The notes beneath the pieces were generated by a model. The model made no database searches and was not told the origin of the DNA. It worked only from the letters and a program-made list of their open reading frames with translations. From Collinsella sp. TM10-22 (GTDB lineage: Bacteria; Actinomycetota; Coriobacteriia; Coriobacteriales; Coriobacteriaceae), in assembly GCF_003466125.1 (NCBI RefSeq), contig NZ_QSOC01000001.1, forward strand, positions 297,632-361,631: 64,000 nt of DNA. Direction: 5' to 3'. Position 1 is the first letter of the stretch. The number at the start of each line of letters is the position of its first letter. The position numbers and the translations under genes are program-made. Positions 52,887-62,550 of this stretch are shown in pieces.

Positions 52887-53785
52887 TACAGCACGCCTCC
52901 GATCATCAAAAGCAGCTGCGCGGTAATGCAGCCGAAGATAAGCGAATCGCTACGATCGAGCATGCCGCCATGGCCCGGGATAAGATTGCCGGAATCCTTG
53001 ACGCCCACGCCACGCTTGATGCGTGACTCGATGAGGTCGCCGATAACGCCCAGGACGGACACGACCACGCCGCACAGTAGCGCATAGGGCAGGCTGAGCT
53101 TGTAGAAGTGCGTCGCCCACAGGATGAGCCAAATCAAAACCGAGCCCAGGATGCCACCAACAAACCCCTCCCAGCTCTTTTTTGGAGAGATCTTGGGAAC
53201 CATCTTGTGCTTGCCGATACGGCTGCCCACGATGTAGGCAAACGAATCGGAGACCCAAAGGGACGCGCAAACGCCCACCGAAAGCAGAGCGCCGGCAAAA
53301 CCGGGCACGGAATCGCGCAGCAGCACGATAGCCGACAGCATAAAGCCAGTGTAGATGGGACCCATGAGCGTCACGGCCACATCAGAGATGCGGGTACGCG
53401 GCGACCAGACATACCAAATGCCCACCGCGAGCATCAGGGCAAAAAGCAGGGCATTCAACAACATCGAATCGCCCAACGCCGACAGCGGAAAGAGCACGGC
53501 GGCAGCGATACCCATACGCTCGTTCGCCATCTTGCCATCGAGCCTTGTCATACGGAAAAATTCATAGCAGCATAGACCGCTCATGACGGAAACAAAGATG
53601 GCCGTGGGCACGATACCCAAAACCAGGCACAGGATAAAGACGACGGCGTAGACGATACCGGCGGCGGCACGGGTAATAAAGCCCGCCAGCCACGAACCGG
53701 TGCCACTCTTCGCTGCAGGCGCTCCCGCAGTGCCAGCTTTGCGCGCAGGCGTCTTGGGAGCAGATCCCTTGGGACGATCGGACAC
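52886..53785 (-). CDS. cdsA: Phosphatidate cytidylyltransferase
   Basis: CdsA makes CDP-diacylglycerol, the substrate for PgsA, also in this window. The 299-residue polytopic protein has the signature region KSWEGFVGGILGS and KRGVGVKDSGNLIPGHGGML-DRSDS. The first 30 residues are a cationic, Ala/Lys/Pro-rich cytoplasmic leader. GTG start 53785; 2 nt after uppS. Confidence 0.93.
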   Translation of the reverse strand: MSDRPKGSAPKTPARKAGTAGAPAAKSGTGSWLAGFITRAAAGIVYAVVFILCLVLGIVPTAIFVSVMSGLCCYEFFRMTRLDGKMANERMGIAAAVLFPLSALGDSMLLNALLFALMLAVGIWYVWSPRTRISDVAVTLMGPIYTGFMLSAIVLLRDSVPGFAGALLSVGVCASLWVSDSFAYIVGSRIGKHKMVPKISPKKSWEGFVGGILGSVLIWLILWATHFYKLSLPYALLCGVVVSVLGVIGDLIESRIKRGVGVKDSGNLIPGHGGMLDRSDSLIFGCITAQLLLMIGGVL

Positions 53786-53787
53786 GA

Positions 53788-54582
53788 TTAAGCCTCCTCG
53801 GTCTTGCTCAGTCCACCAAACCTACGGTCACGGCCCTGATAGGCCAAAATGGCGTCGACGAGGCCCCAGCGATCAAAGTCGGGCCAATAGGTATCGGTGA
53901 CGTAGAACTCGGAATAAGCCACCTGCCACAGCAGATAGTTCGAAAGGCGCAGCTCACCAGAAGTGCGAATCACAAGCTCAGGATCGGGAAGACCGGCGGT
54001 ATAGAGGTGGGAAGCCACCATGTCGTCATCAATTGCGGCAGGATCGATCTTACCGGCGGCAGCGTCGAGCGCAATCTGACGGACAGCGCGGGTAATCTCG
54101 GCACGCGCGCCGTAGTTGACGGCAAGCGCCAGCGTCATACCGGTGCGATCGGCGCACTCGGCAAGACCGCGTTCAAAAACGTCGCGGGTCTTCTTGGGCA
54201 GCGCGGAAATGTCACCCAAAAAGACGACGCGCACGTTTTCGCGCTTCAGAAGCGGCAGCTCGTCGATAAACGTCTTGGCAAACAGATGCATCAAGACGTT
54301 GACCTCATGCTGCGGACGGTTCCAGTTTTCGGTAGAAAACGCATAGGCAGAAAGCACGTCGACGCCCAGACGCACACAGGCAGTAATGATCTCGCGAAGG
54401 GAGACGATACCCGCCTTGTGGCCCTCAGTGCGTGCAAGACCGCGCGACGTGGCCCAACGACCGTTGCCGTCCATGATGCACGAGATATGGTGCGGAATGT
54501 TATTGAGGTCAAGGTCGGAAAAACCGACGCCCGCAGGGGCGTCGGCAAAGTACTCGACCAGTTTATGCTCGTCGTATTGCAC
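53788..54582 (-). CDS. uppS: Undecaprenyl diphosphate synthase (cis-prenyltransferase)
   Basis: UppS makes the C55 lipid carrier for cell wall synthesis. The 264-residue protein has HISCIMDGNGRWATSRGLAR and the C-terminal RTSGELRLSNYLLWQVAYSE signature. It is 1 nt after frr. Products of dxr and ispG feed this enzyme, and DgkA recycles its product. Confidence 0.95.
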   Translation of the reverse strand: MQYDEHKLVEYFADAPAGVGFSDLDLNNIPHHISCIMDGNGRWATSRGLARTEGHKAGIVSLREIITACVRLGVDVLSAYAFSTENWNRPQHEVNVLMHLFAKTFIDELPLLKRENVRVVFLGDISALPKKTRDVFERGLAECADRTGMTLALAVNYGARAEITRAVRQIALDAAAGKIDPAAIDDDMVASHLYTAGLPDPELVIRTSGELRLSNYLLWQVAYSEFYVTDTYWPDFDRWGLVDAILAYQGRDRRFGGLSKTEEA

Positions 54583-54583
54583 C

Positions 54584-55120
54584 TTAGATCTCCATGACCT
54601 CGGCTTCTTTTTCCTTCAGAAGCTCCTCGACCTTAGCGACATACTCATCGGTGTGCTTCTGGACCTTAGCCTGCTCGCGACGGACATCGTCCTCGGTGAG
54701 CTCCTCATCGCGCTCGAGCTTGTTGTTGAAGTCGCGACGGATGTTACGGATAGACACCTTGGCCTGCTCAGCGTACTCGCGGCACTCCTTGACGAGCTCG
54801 CGACGGCGCTCTTCGGTGGGAGCCGGGAACGGCAGACGAACGACGGTGCCATCGGAGTTGGGGGTAATACCCAGATCGGAAGCGCCGATGGCCTTGACGA
54901 TAGCGTTGATGAGCGCCTTGTCCCACGGCTCGATGAGCAGCATGTGGGCCTCGGGGGTCTTTACGGCGGCAACCTGCGTGACCGGCGTGGGAACACCGTA
55001 ATAATCGACGGTGATGTCGGACAGAATGTTAGCGTTGGCGCGGCCGGTACGGACCTTGGAGAAGTTATGCTTGAGGGACTCGAGCGACTTGTCCATGTGG
55101 GCGGTGATGTTCTCTGCCAT
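54584..55120 (-). CDS. frr: Ribosome recycling factor
   Basis: RRF splits post-termination ribosomes with EF-G. The 178-residue protein has SLKHNFSKVRTGRANANIL and the R-rich helix PFPAPTEERRRELVKECREY, with the hinge to the beta domain visible. It is 2 nt after pyrH, the conserved tsf-pyrH-frr order. Confidence 0.95.
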   Translation of the reverse strand: MAENITAHMDKSLESLKHNFSKVRTGRANANILSDITVDYYGVPTPVTQVAAVKTPEAHMLLIEPWDKALINAIVKAIGASDLGITPNSDGTVVRLPFPAPTEERRRELVKECREYAEQAKVSIRNIRRDFNNKLERDEELTEDDVRREQAKVQKHTDEYVAKVEELLKEKEAEVMEI

Positions 55121-55122
55121 GC

Positions 55123-55845
55123 TTAATCCTCCTGATAGACGAGCGTGCCGACGGGCTCACCCGAAAGCGCGCGCTTGACGGTGTCCTCGCCATCGATGTT
55201 GAGGACCAAAATCGGCATACGGTTATCCTGGCACAGTGCCGTAGCCGTGGAATCCATAACCTGCAGACCGCGGACGAGCACCTCATGGTAGGTGATCTTG
55301 TCAAACCGGACGGCGTCAGCACACTTGACGGGATCCTTGTCGTAGATGCCGTCAACCTTGGTGGCTTTAATCAGAATCTCGGCGCCGATCTCGCACGCAC
55401 GAAGAGCCGCAGCGGTGTCGGTCGTAAAGTACGGATTGCCCGAACCGGCGGCAAAAATAACGACGTTGCCCTTGGAAAGGTGATTGATGGCGCGACGGCG
55501 AATATAGGGCTCGCAGATCTCGTTCATCTGGATAGCGCTCATCACGCGGCAGGGAACATCGTTATGCTCGAAGGCATCCTGCAGGGCAAGCGCGTTCATA
55601 ACGGTTGCCAGCATGCCCATGTAGTCGGCCTGAGCACGCTCCATGCCACCGGCAGCGCCGGCCATGCCGCGGAAAATATTGCCACCGCCGACAACGACGC
55701 CGACCTCATGACCAACGGCGAGCAGCTCCTTGACCTGCTTGGCAAGATGGTCGGTAACCTTGGGGTCAATGCCATATTGGCCGTCGCCCATCAGTGCTTC
55801 GCCGGAAAGCTTCAGAAGCACGCGTTTATATCGGATGTCGGACAA
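55123..55845 (-). CDS. pyrH: UMP kinase
   Basis: Amino acid kinase family enzyme making UDP. The 240-residue protein has [25 protein letters not shown] and [19 protein letters not shown]. The start is TTG 55845, with AAAGGAGGATCGC before it. A terminator after tsf suggests that pyrH begins its own transcript. Confidence 0.95.
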   Translation of the reverse strand: MSDIRYKRVLLKLSGEALMGDGQYGIDPKVTDHLAKQVKELLAVGHEVGVVVGGGNIFRGMAGAAGGMERAQADYMGMLATVMNALALQDAFEHNDVPCRVMSAIQMNEICEPYIRRRAINHLSKGNVVIFAAGSGNPYFTTDTAAALRACEIGAEILIKATKVDGIYDKDPVKCADAVRFDKITYHEVLVRGLQVMDSTATALCQDNRMPILVLNIDGEDTVKRALSGEPVGTLVYQED

Positions 55846-55873
55846 AGCGATCCTCCTTTAATTAGACTTTTAA

Positions 55874-55884
55874 TATGATAACAA
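55874..55884 (-). promoter_or_regulatory. Possible pyrH promoter, extended -10
   Basis: TTTGTTATCAT (TG-T-TATCAT) lies on the minus strand about 30 nt upstream of the pyrH start, in the 60 nt after the tsf terminator. No good -35 is visible. Confidence 0.4.
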
Positions 55885-55904
55885 AGGCTTAACGGGGAGC
55901 CATG

Positions 55905-55940
55905 AAAAAGCAGGCTGTGAGTAAAACCCACAGCCTGCTC
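55905..55940 (-). terminator. tsf terminator
   Basis: AGCAGGCTGTG/CACAGCCTGCT, a perfect 11-bp stem with a 9-nt loop, followed by TTTTTC on the minus strand. It separates rpsB-tsf from pyrH. Confidence 0.88.
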
Positions 55941-55962
55941 ATTACCAGCTACAAGAGCTTAT

Positions 55963-56832
55963 TTACTCGCCACGGACCAGACGGTCAAAGGCAACGACGG
56001 TAATGGTGTCGCCGAGCTCCTTGGAGACCTGCTCAGCGTACTTCTTGATGGTGAGGGAGCTGTCCTTGATGAACTCCTGCTCGGTGAGCACGGACTGCTT
56101 GTAGAACTTCTCCAGACGGCCGACAGCCATCTTCTCCTGGATAGCCTCGGGCTTGCCGGACTCGGCAGCCTGAGCCATGTAGATCTGCTTCTCGTGCTCG
56201 ACGGTCTCGGCCGGAACCTGATCGCGGGTGGCGCAGATCGGCGCGACGGCGGCAACCTGAAGGGCAACGTCGTGAGCGAAGGTCTTGAAGGACTCAGCCT
56301 GAGCGGTCTCGGCCTTCTCGAAAGCGAACTCGACGAGGACGCCAATCTTACCACCCATGTGGATGTAAGAAGCGAGCGCGCCGTTCTCGGCCTTGCGGGC
56401 GGCGAAACGGGAGATCTTCATGTTCTCGCCCATGATGTGAATCATCTCGGTGAGCTCGGAGGAAACGGTCTCCTCGCCCATCGGCTTCTCGAGCAGAGCG
56501 TCGACGTCAGCAGGCTCGGTGGTAGCGACAACCTCAGCGACCTTGGAAGCAAAGCCGGTGAACTTGGCGTTGGAGCCAACGAAGTCGGTCTCGCAGGAGA
56601 GCTCGAGCAGAGCGCCGGTCTTGCCATCCTCGGAGACGAACGCGGCGACAGCGCCCTCGTTGGTCTCACGGCCAGCCTTCTTGGCGGCCTTGGCAAGGCC
56701 GTTCTTACGCAGAACGTCGACAGCGGCGTCCATGTCGCCGTCAGCCTCGACGAGAGCCTTCTTGCACTCCATCATCGGGGAGTCGGTCATCTCGCGGAGC
56801 TGCTTGACCATAGCGGCGGTAATCTGGGCCAT
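55963..56832 (-). CDS. tsf: Elongation factor Ts
   Basis: EF-Ts is the exchange factor of EF-Tu. The 289-residue protein begins MAQITAAMVKQLREMTDSPM, with the core segment ELSCETDFVGSNAKF and the coiled-coil and dimerisation parts following. ATG 56832 with GAAAGGAACC upstream. Paired with rpsB. Confidence 0.96.
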   Translation of the reverse strand: MAQITAAMVKQLREMTDSPMMECKKALVEADGDMDAAVDVLRKNGLAKAAKKAGRETNEGAVAAFVSEDGKTGALLELSCETDFVGSNAKFTGFASKVAEVVATTEPADVDALLEKPMGEETVSSELTEMIHIMGENMKISRFAARKAENGALASYIHMGGKIGVLVEFAFEKAETAQAESFKTFAHDVALQVAAVAPICATRDQVPAETVEHEKQIYMAQAAESGKPEAIQEKMAVGRLEKFYKQSVLTEQEFIKDSSLTIKKYAEQVSKELGDTITVVAFDRLVRGE

Positions 56833-56877
56833 TGTGGTTCCTTTCAAAGAGATGAAAAAGAATTAACTAAGACTGAT

Positions 56878-57606
56878 TTACTCGGCCTTGGGCTCAGCGG
56901 CCATCTCGGCCTCGGAGACCTGCTCCTTGCCGGAGCCAGCGAGGCAGGCGTCAGCCATGAGCTCGCACATAAGGGTGACAGCGGAGATAGCGTCATCGTT
57001 GCAGGGGATGCCGTACTCGACCTCGTCGGGATCGGAGTTGGTGTCGATCAGAGCGACGACGGGGATGTTCAGGCGCTGGGCCTCCTTGATGGCGTTCTCC
57101 TCGCGCTTGGTGTCGATGACGAAGAGAGCCTGGGGCAGACCCTTCATGTCGCGGGCGCCACCGAGGTTGGTCTGGAGCTTGGTGAGCTCCTTGCCGAGCA
57201 CAGCCTGCTCCTTCTTGGGGAGCACTGCCATGCGGCCGTCATCGACCATGGCCTCGAGCTCCTCCATGCGGTTGATGCGGGAGCGGATGGTGACGAAGTT
57301 GGTCAGCATGCCGCCGAGCCAACGCTGGTTGATGTAGGGCATGTTGGCGCGCTCAGCAGCGTTCTTGACGGCCTCCTGAGCCTGCTTCTTGGTGCCGACG
57401 AACAGCACGTTGCCACCCTTGGCGACGTTCTTGACGAAGGTGTAGGCCTGGTCGGCGTCGAGGATGGTCTGCTTGAGGTCGAGGATGTAGATGCCGTTGC
57501 GCTCACCGAAGATGAACGGCTTCATCTTGGGGTTCCAGCGACGGGTCTGGTGACCGAAGTGGCAGCCGGCCTCGAGCAGGGTGCGGATATTAATCTTGGT
57601 AGCCAT
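56878..57606 (-). CDS. rpsB: 30S ribosomal protein S2
   Basis: The 242-residue protein has [25 protein letters not shown]-type segment [14 protein letters not shown] and [32 protein letters not shown] precedes the ATG. The 145-nt leader from the predicted start site contains a CCCGG/CCGGG hairpin near 57650-57680; autoregulation by S2 is known elsewhere, but no known motif was recognised here. Confidence 0.96.
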   Translation of the reverse strand: MATKINIRTLLEAGCHFGHQTRRWNPKMKPFIFGERNGIYILDLKQTILDADQAYTFVKNVAKGGNVLFVGTKKQAQEAVKNAAERANMPYINQRWLGGMLTNFVTIRSRINRMEELEAMVDDGRMAVLPKKEQAVLGKELTKLQTNLGGARDMKGLPQALFVIDTKREENAIKEAQRLNIPVVALIDTNSDPDEVEYGIPCNDDAISAVTLMCELMADACLAGSGKEQVSEAEMAAEPKAE

Positions 57607-57747
57607 GTTAAACCTCCTGTGGTTTGCCTCCGCGCGGGGTCATCCTCCAAAACCAACCCGGACATGTGCTACCAAAGCCCGGGCACCACGGTATGAAGTA
57701 GCCGCGCGTGTGTGATAAAAACCTGTTGCCGTGAAGCAACCCGATGA

Positions 57748-57776
57748 ATGATAGCAGGAATGCATCTTCCTGCCAA
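57748..57776 (-). promoter_or_regulatory. rpsB-tsf promoter
   Basis: TTGGCA (57776-57771), 17-nt spacer, TATCAT (57753-57748) with an upstream TGC, so both a good -35 and an extended -10. It lies just beyond the end of xerC. Confidence 0.7.
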
Positions 57777-57825
57777 CCCGCAATCAAAACCACACACCTG
57801 AGTGCGGCGCAGGACGTCCCAGCCA

Positions 57826-58746
57826 CTATTCGCCGCGGGGATGGGCTTGAGCCACGGCCCGCTTAAGCCGATCGGGCGTGAGATGCGTGTAGATCTGCGT
57901 CGTGGACAGGCTCGCATGACCCAGCAGCTCTTGAACCGAGCGCAGGTCCGCACCGCCCTCGAGCAAGTCGGTCGCAAAGGTATGGCGCATCGCATGCGGG
58001 GCGATGTCGGCCGGAATTCCGGCGAGCGTCGCCAGCGTATGGAACCGCCGCCTGAGCATGGCGGCGCTCATGCGATTGCCGCGCGCCGATATAAGCAGCG
58101 GATGCACGCCGTTTGCGCCGTCGCTTCGCCTTGCCTGCGCAAGGAGCTCCGGCCTCCCCTCCTCTATATAGAGACGGGCCGCCTCGAGAGCACGCCGATA
58201 GAGCGGCACGATACGCTCCTTGCTCCCCTTACCCCAAAGTCGCAACGTTCGCTCGGACCAAGCGATGGACTCCACATTGAGCGCCGCGAGCTCAGAGATG
58301 CGGGCGCCGGAGGCATAGAGCAGCTCGAGCATCGCCGCATCGCGCAATCCCGCGGGAGTTGAGGTATCGGGGGCTTTGAGGAGCGCCTCCACCTGTTGGT
58401 TCGTCAGCACACCGGGCAGATCACGCGGGAGCTTGGGCGAGGATATCGCCGAGACCGCATCGCCCTCAACGATCCCCTCGGCAGCCATCCATCGATAAAG
58501 TGAGCGAATGGCAGACAAGTGCGCCGCAAGGGTCCGAGCCGCCACCTGGTCACGCGACAGCTCGGCCAAATAGGAGCGAACCGTCCGTACGTCGGCGGCA
58601 CGCGCATCGACGCCTTCGCGCTCGCACCATGAAGCGAAACGCTCCAGCCGCGAAGCGTAGGCGGTCACCGTGTTGGGAGCGAGCCCTTCGACGCGAGCAA
58701 TATAGGCGATGAACGAGTCGATGGTGTCGTACAGGTCAAAGGCTAT
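57826..58746 (-). CDS. xerC: Tyrosine recombinase XerC/XerD family, non-standard start
   Basis: Site-specific recombinase of the chromosome dimer resolution type. C-terminal catalytic residues are present: R in LLYASGARISEL, K in GKGSKERIVPLY, H-x-x-R in PHAMRHTFATDLL, H/W position in LLGHASLSTTQIYTH with the tyrosine nucleophile. The first standard start, GTG 58668, would remove the first helix of the SAM-like core-binding domain. The frame continues upstream, reading FDLYDTIDSFIAYIARVEGL, up to the trmFO stop without ATG, GTG or TTG. ATA 58746, which overlaps that stop (ATAG) 9 nt after GGAGG, is the best candidate. FtsK, its usual activator, is also in the window. Confidence 0.82.
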   Translation of the reverse strand: MAFDLYDTIDSFIAYIARVEGLAPNTVTAYASRLERFASWCEREGVDARAADVRTVRSYLAELSRDQVAARTLAAHLSAIRSLYRWMAAEGIVEGDAVSAISSPKLPRDLPGVLTNQQVEALLKAPDTSTPAGLRDAAMLELLYASGARISELAALNVESIAWSERTLRLWGKGSKERIVPLYRRALEAARLYIEEGRPELLAQARRSDGANGVHPLLISARGNRMSAAMLRRRFHTLATLAGIPADIAPHAMRHTFATDLLEGGADLRSVQELLGHASLSTTQIYTHLTPDRLKRAVAQAHPRGE

Positions 58747-60080
58747 GACCGGTCGCCTCCAAACAGATCGGGGCGAGTGGCCAGATAGGCATCAAGAGCT
58801 TCGAGCGCACGGTCCGCATAGGCCTGGTAGCGGTCGCGCTTACTGCGGCGCTTGCCGTCCTCGAGCGGTGGCACGAGGCCAAAGTTGACGTGCATGGGCT
58901 GATAGCCCACGGTGGCAGGATCGGTCGCATAGCCCACGAGCGCACCCAGGGCGCCCACGCGCGGCAGCTCAACAGGCTCCGCCTCGATTGCCTCGGCATA
59001 GGTGTTGAGCGCGGCGAGCAGACCGGTCGCCACGGCCTCCATATAGCCTTCGGTGCCGGTGATCTGGCCGGCAAGGCGCACGCTCGTACCGGGCACGGCA
59101 AAGGTGCCATCGAGCACGTGCGGGGCGTCGACAAAGGTATTGCGGTGCATGACACCGTAGCGGAAGAACTCGGCGTTCTCCAGGCCCGGCACCATATGGA
59201 AGACGCGCTTCTGCTCGCCAAAGGTCAGGTTGGTCTGGAAGCCCACCAGGTTATAGGCAGTCTTCTCCTTGTTCTCGGCACGCAGCTGAATCGCTGCCCA
59301 GGGGCGACGTCCGGTACGCGGGTCGGTGAGGCCGACGGGCTTCATGGCGCCAAAGCGAATGGCGTCCTTGCCGGTGCGCGCAACCTCCTCGGCAGGCTGG
59401 CATGCCTGGAACAGATCGCCGCCCTCAAAGTCCTTGAGCACCACGCGGTCGGCCGTGGTGAGCGCCTCGATAAAGGCCTCGTACTCTTCCTTGTTGAGCG
59501 GGGCATTGAGGTAGTCGCCACTCCCCTGTTCCTCGTAGCGCGACTGCGAGAACAGCACGTCCATATCAAGCGTGGAGGCATCGACGATCGGTGCCGCGGC
59601 ATCGAAGAACGCAAGGGCGTCGCCACCGACGAGCTTCATGACCTCTTCGCTCAGCGCCGGCGAGCACAAGGGGCCGGCGGCAATGACCACGTGACCCTCG
59701 GGAATCCGCGTGACCTCGCCGTGAATGATCTCGATATTGGGACGGGCGGCAACCTCGGCCTCGACAAGCTCGGAAAACTTGACACGGTCGACCGCCAGGG
59801 CACCACCGGCGGGAACAGCCGCGCGACGGGCGCAATCGAGCAGGACCGAGCCCATGCGCTCAAGCTCGGCCTTCAGCAAACCAGCCGCAGAGTCCGGACG
59901 GGTCGACTTAAACGAATTGGAGCAGACGAGCTCTGCCAGGTGATCGGTATGGTGGGCCGGGGAGCTCACCTGGGGGCGCATCTCGCACAGCTTTACGGCG
60001 AATCCGCGGTCTGCCAGCTGGATCGCGCATTCCGAACCCGCCAAACCGCCACCGATAACCGTCACCTGATCAAACAGCAT
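58743..60080 (-). CDS. trmFO: Methylenetetrahydrofolate--tRNA-(uracil-5-)-methyltransferase TrmFO
   Basis: FAD- and folate-dependent enzyme making m5U54 in tRNA, the Gram-positive alternative to TrmA. The 445-residue protein begins MLFDQVTVIGGGLAGSECAI (dinucleotide-binding) and has CSNSFKSTRPDSAAGLLKAE, FDAAAPIVDASTLDMDV and YMEAVATGLLAALNTYA. ATG 60080 with AAAGGTG upstream is preferred to TTG 60086. trmFO-xerC adjacency is widespread, including Bacillus. Confidence 0.94.
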   Translation of the reverse strand: MLFDQVTVIGGGLAGSECAIQLADRGFAVKLCEMRPQVSSPAHHTDHLAELVCSNSFKSTRPDSAAGLLKAELERMGSVLLDCARRAAVPAGGALAVDRVKFSELVEAEVAARPNIEIIHGEVTRIPEGHVVIAAGPLCSPALSEEVMKLVGGDALAFFDAAAPIVDASTLDMDVLFSQSRYEEQGSGDYLNAPLNKEEYEAFIEALTTADRVVLKDFEGGDLFQACQPAEEVARTGKDAIRFGAMKPVGLTDPRTGRRPWAAIQLRAENKEKTAYNLVGFQTNLTFGEQKRVFHMVPGLENAEFFRYGVMHRNTFVDAPHVLDGTFAVPGTSVRLAGQITGTEGYMEAVATGLLAALNTYAEAIEAEPVELPRVGALGALVGYATDPATVGYQPMHVNFGLVPPLEDGKRRSKRDRYQAYADRALEALDAYLATRPDLFGGDRS

Positions 60081-60094
60081 CTGCAAACACCTTT

Positions 60095-61030
60095 CTAATT
60101 GACACGTTTTCCATTGTGACCGAAGGGGGTCTGGGCGTGAAGGGCAAACTTGGAGGGCGCATACCTTCCATCCATCATGCGCTCGATAAGACCCTCGAGC
60201 TCAAGCGAACCTAGGAGTTTGAGTACGCCGACGGCATCGAGCGAGACGAGCGCCGCGATGTCATCGACCTTGAGCGGAGAGGCGATGAGCGCATGCATCA
60301 CGGTCTGCCGTGTTGGATCCAAGTCGGCAATACCGGGAGCATCGGGGCGCGAGTAGCGCAGGGTGCCGTAGATGCGTGAAATAGCCATCTCAATAGATTC
60401 CTCGTCGATGATGCAGCAGGCACCGTTCGCAATGAGGTAATTCGTGCCACGCGACTCGGGCGATAGGATCGACCCCGGCACGGCAAGAAGTTCGCGCCCC
60501 AAATCCATAGCAGCCTCGGCTGTAGAAAACGTCCCGGAAGGCATACCCGCCTCGGATACAAAGAGGGCTTGCGACAGGGCCGCGATCACACGATTGCGGC
60601 GCGGAAAGGCAAACCTGCGCGGACCCATGCCCCACGGAGAGATCGACACGATCGCGCCACCCGTATCGAGCGTGCGAGTAATAAGCCCCGCGCTCGAACG
60701 CGGGTAAACCACGTCGGCGCCCGTCCCCAGCACCACGACGTGTTTGCCGCCGGCGTTGACCGCAGCCCAACCCGAGGCCTGGTCACAACCGACCGCGCCG
60801 CCCGAAACAACCGTCACTCCCGCCTCGACCGCCACCTTTGCCGCAAGCTCTGCCACGGCAAGACCATACGGAGAGGCCTTGCGCGCGCCGATGATGGAGA
60901 GCGCAGGCGTCGAAAGCACCTCGGGGTTGCCGCGCACAAAGAGCGTCTGGGGTACATCAGAAAGCTCCAAAACGGTCTCGGGATACAACGCGTCACCTGG
61001 ATGCAGCTCGAAGGTCCCCTCGGCCATCAT
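60095..61030 (-). CDS. dprA: DNA processing protein DprA
   Basis: DprA binds incoming single-stranded DNA and loads RecA in transformation. The 311-residue protein has the Rossmann-like core with ALSIIGARKASPYG, VVSGGAVGCDQASGWAAV, FPRRNRVIAALSQALFV and the C-terminal winged helix (about 245-300). The N-terminal SAM-like domain of pneumococcal DprA is missing or very short. ATG 61030 overlaps the comM stop; GGGAGGG is upstream. Third gene of the yraN-comM-dprA unit under a TTTGGTC array. Confidence 0.93.
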   Translation of the reverse strand: MMAEGTFELHPGDALYPETVLELSDVPQTLFVRGNPEVLSTPALSIIGARKASPYGLAVAELAAKVAVEAGVTVVSGGAVGCDQASGWAAVNAGGKHVVVLGTGADVVYPRSSAGLITRTLDTGGAIVSISPWGMGPRRFAFPRRNRVIAALSQALFVSEAGMPSGTFSTAEAAMDLGRELLAVPGSILSPESRGTNYLIANGACCIIDEESIEMAISRIYGTLRYSRPDAPGIADLDPTRQTVMHALIASPLKVDDIAALVSLDAVGVLKLLGSLELEGLIERMMDGRYAPSKFALHAQTPFGHNGKRVN

Positions 61031-62550
61031 TGGTCCCTCCTTCCCTGGTACATCGCCGCCTCGAGCACGTGATCCTGCGTCACCTGCTCGCTCTCGGCGA
61101 CGTCGGCGATGGTACGTGCGATACGCACCAGGCGCACGATGCCGCGGCCCGTGAGATGCGTGCGCTTTGACAGGCCGAGCACACACTTCTCCGCCGCATC
61201 ATCGAGCTCAAAGGTCGAAACGACGCCGTCAATGGACCGCGTCTCATCATCCTCGGCCTCGGCGTCCGCATCGTCCATACGGGATTCGCGCCAAGCGCGA
61301 AAAGCACGACCGCGCACAACGAAGTCACGCAACTCGGCCGACGACATACCCTCCGCACCCTCGATAATCACTTGGGGGTCGGGACGGGTCACATCGATCA
61401 TCATGTCGATACGGTCGGCCAAAGGACCGCGCAGCTTTGCCCGATAGCGCTCCACCATCGATGCCGAGCAGCGGCATGGCACCTCGCGATCGCCCAAAAA
61501 GCCGCAGGGACAGGGATTGCTCGCGGCCAGCAGCTGAAAGCGCGACGGGAAGGTAAAGGCCCCGTCGACGCGTACGATCCTCACATAGCCGCGTTCGATG
61601 GGCTGACGCAGCGTCTGCAGCACACCCGTGGGAAACTCGGCAAGCTCGTCCAAAAAGAGCACGCCGCCATGAGCAAGGCTGATCTCACCCGGATGCACCG
61701 GGCGTCCTCCGCCGATAAGGCCTGCGGTCGAAATACTGTGGTGGGGACTGCGGAAGGGCCGGTGCCCCGCCAACAAGCCATCAATGTTCTCACCCAAAAC
61801 CGAATGGATGCACAGCGCCTCCTGTTGATCTTCAACGGAAAGCTCGGGCAGGATGCCGGTCATACGGCGCGCAAGCATCGTCTTGCCCGATCCCGGGGAC
61901 CCAATCATGAGCAGTCCGAGTTCTCCTGCCGCCGCAAGCGCCATGCCGCGTTTAGCGACTTCCTGCCCCAGTACGTCGGCATAGTCGAGCTCGGGCTCAA
62001 AGGTCGCCTCGAGCACTTCAGAATCCAGATAATGCCGCGCGGCGTCCCCCATGCCATGGGCAAGCTGAGATAGATGGTCGATAAACCCGCAGTCAACGCC
62101 CGCAAGCGGCACATGCTGATCGGACCTGCCGGCGATAAAGGACAGCCCCATATCACGTGCCAATAGCTGAAACGCCACCTCGCCCTTGACAGGAAGCACC
62201 GTACCGTCCAAGCCAAGCTCACCTGCGATAAGACAACGATCGAGGTTGTCGCGGGGAATCTGGCCATCGGCCGCCAATACCGCAATGGCGATGGGCAAAT
62301 CAAAGCCGCTACCGGTCTTGCGAATATCGCCGGGCGCCAGATTGACCGTAATGCCCGAGCGCGGAATCTCGAACCCGGCGGAGCGCATCGCGCAGCGAAT
62401 ACGACCGCGTGACTCCATCACCTCCATACTCGGAATGCCGAGCATCTGGATGCCCGGAACGCCACCGGCAAGCGAGACCTCGACCGTGACGTGAATCGCC
62501 TCGACGCCGCGGATGCAGGCCGCGTGAACGGCAAACGTCTCGAACGCCAT
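61027..62550 (-). CDS. comM: Mg-chelatase-like ATPase ComM (YifB)
   Basis: ComM is a hexameric AAA+ helicase that extends heteroduplex joints during transformation in Gram-negative bacteria; homologues are frequent beside dprA. The 507-residue protein has the N-terminal Lon-like ChlI domain (about 1-170), Walker A GSPGSGKTMLARR, RPFRSPHHSISTAGLIGGG, Walker B GGVLFLDELAEF, a zinc-like CPCGFLGD...CRC region and a C-terminal lid. ATG 62550 overlaps the yraN stop by 1 nt; the longer frame into yraN is rejected. Confidence 0.92.
   Translation of the reverse strand: MAFETFAVHAACIRGVEAIHVTVEVSLAGGVPGIQMLGIPSMEVMESRGRIRCAMRSAGFEIPRSGITVNLAPGDIRKTGSGFDLPIAIAVLAADGQIPRDNLDRCLIAGELGLDGTVLPVKGEVAFQLLARDMGLSFIAGRSDQHVPLAGVDCGFIDHLSQLAHGMGDAARHYLDSEVLEATFEPELDYADVLGQEVAKRGMALAAAGELGLLMIGSPGSGKTMLARRMTGILPELSVEDQQEALCIHSVLGENIDGLLAGHRPFRSPHHSISTAGLIGGGRPVHPGEISLAHGGVLFLDELAEFPTGVLQTLRQPIERGYVRIVRVDGAFTFPSRFQLLAASNPCPCGFLGDREVPCRCSASMVERYRAKLRGPLADRIDMMIDVTRPDPQVIIEGAEGMSSAELRDFVVRGRAFRAWRESRMDDADAEAEDDETRSIDGVVSTFELDDAAEKCVLGLSKRTHLTGRGIVRLVRIARTIADVAESEQVTQDHVLEAAMYQGRRDQ

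Noticed and set aside
57826..58668. Short xerC model starting at GTG 58668
   Set aside because: It would delete conserved N-terminal sequence that is in frame upstream; kept only as an alternative.
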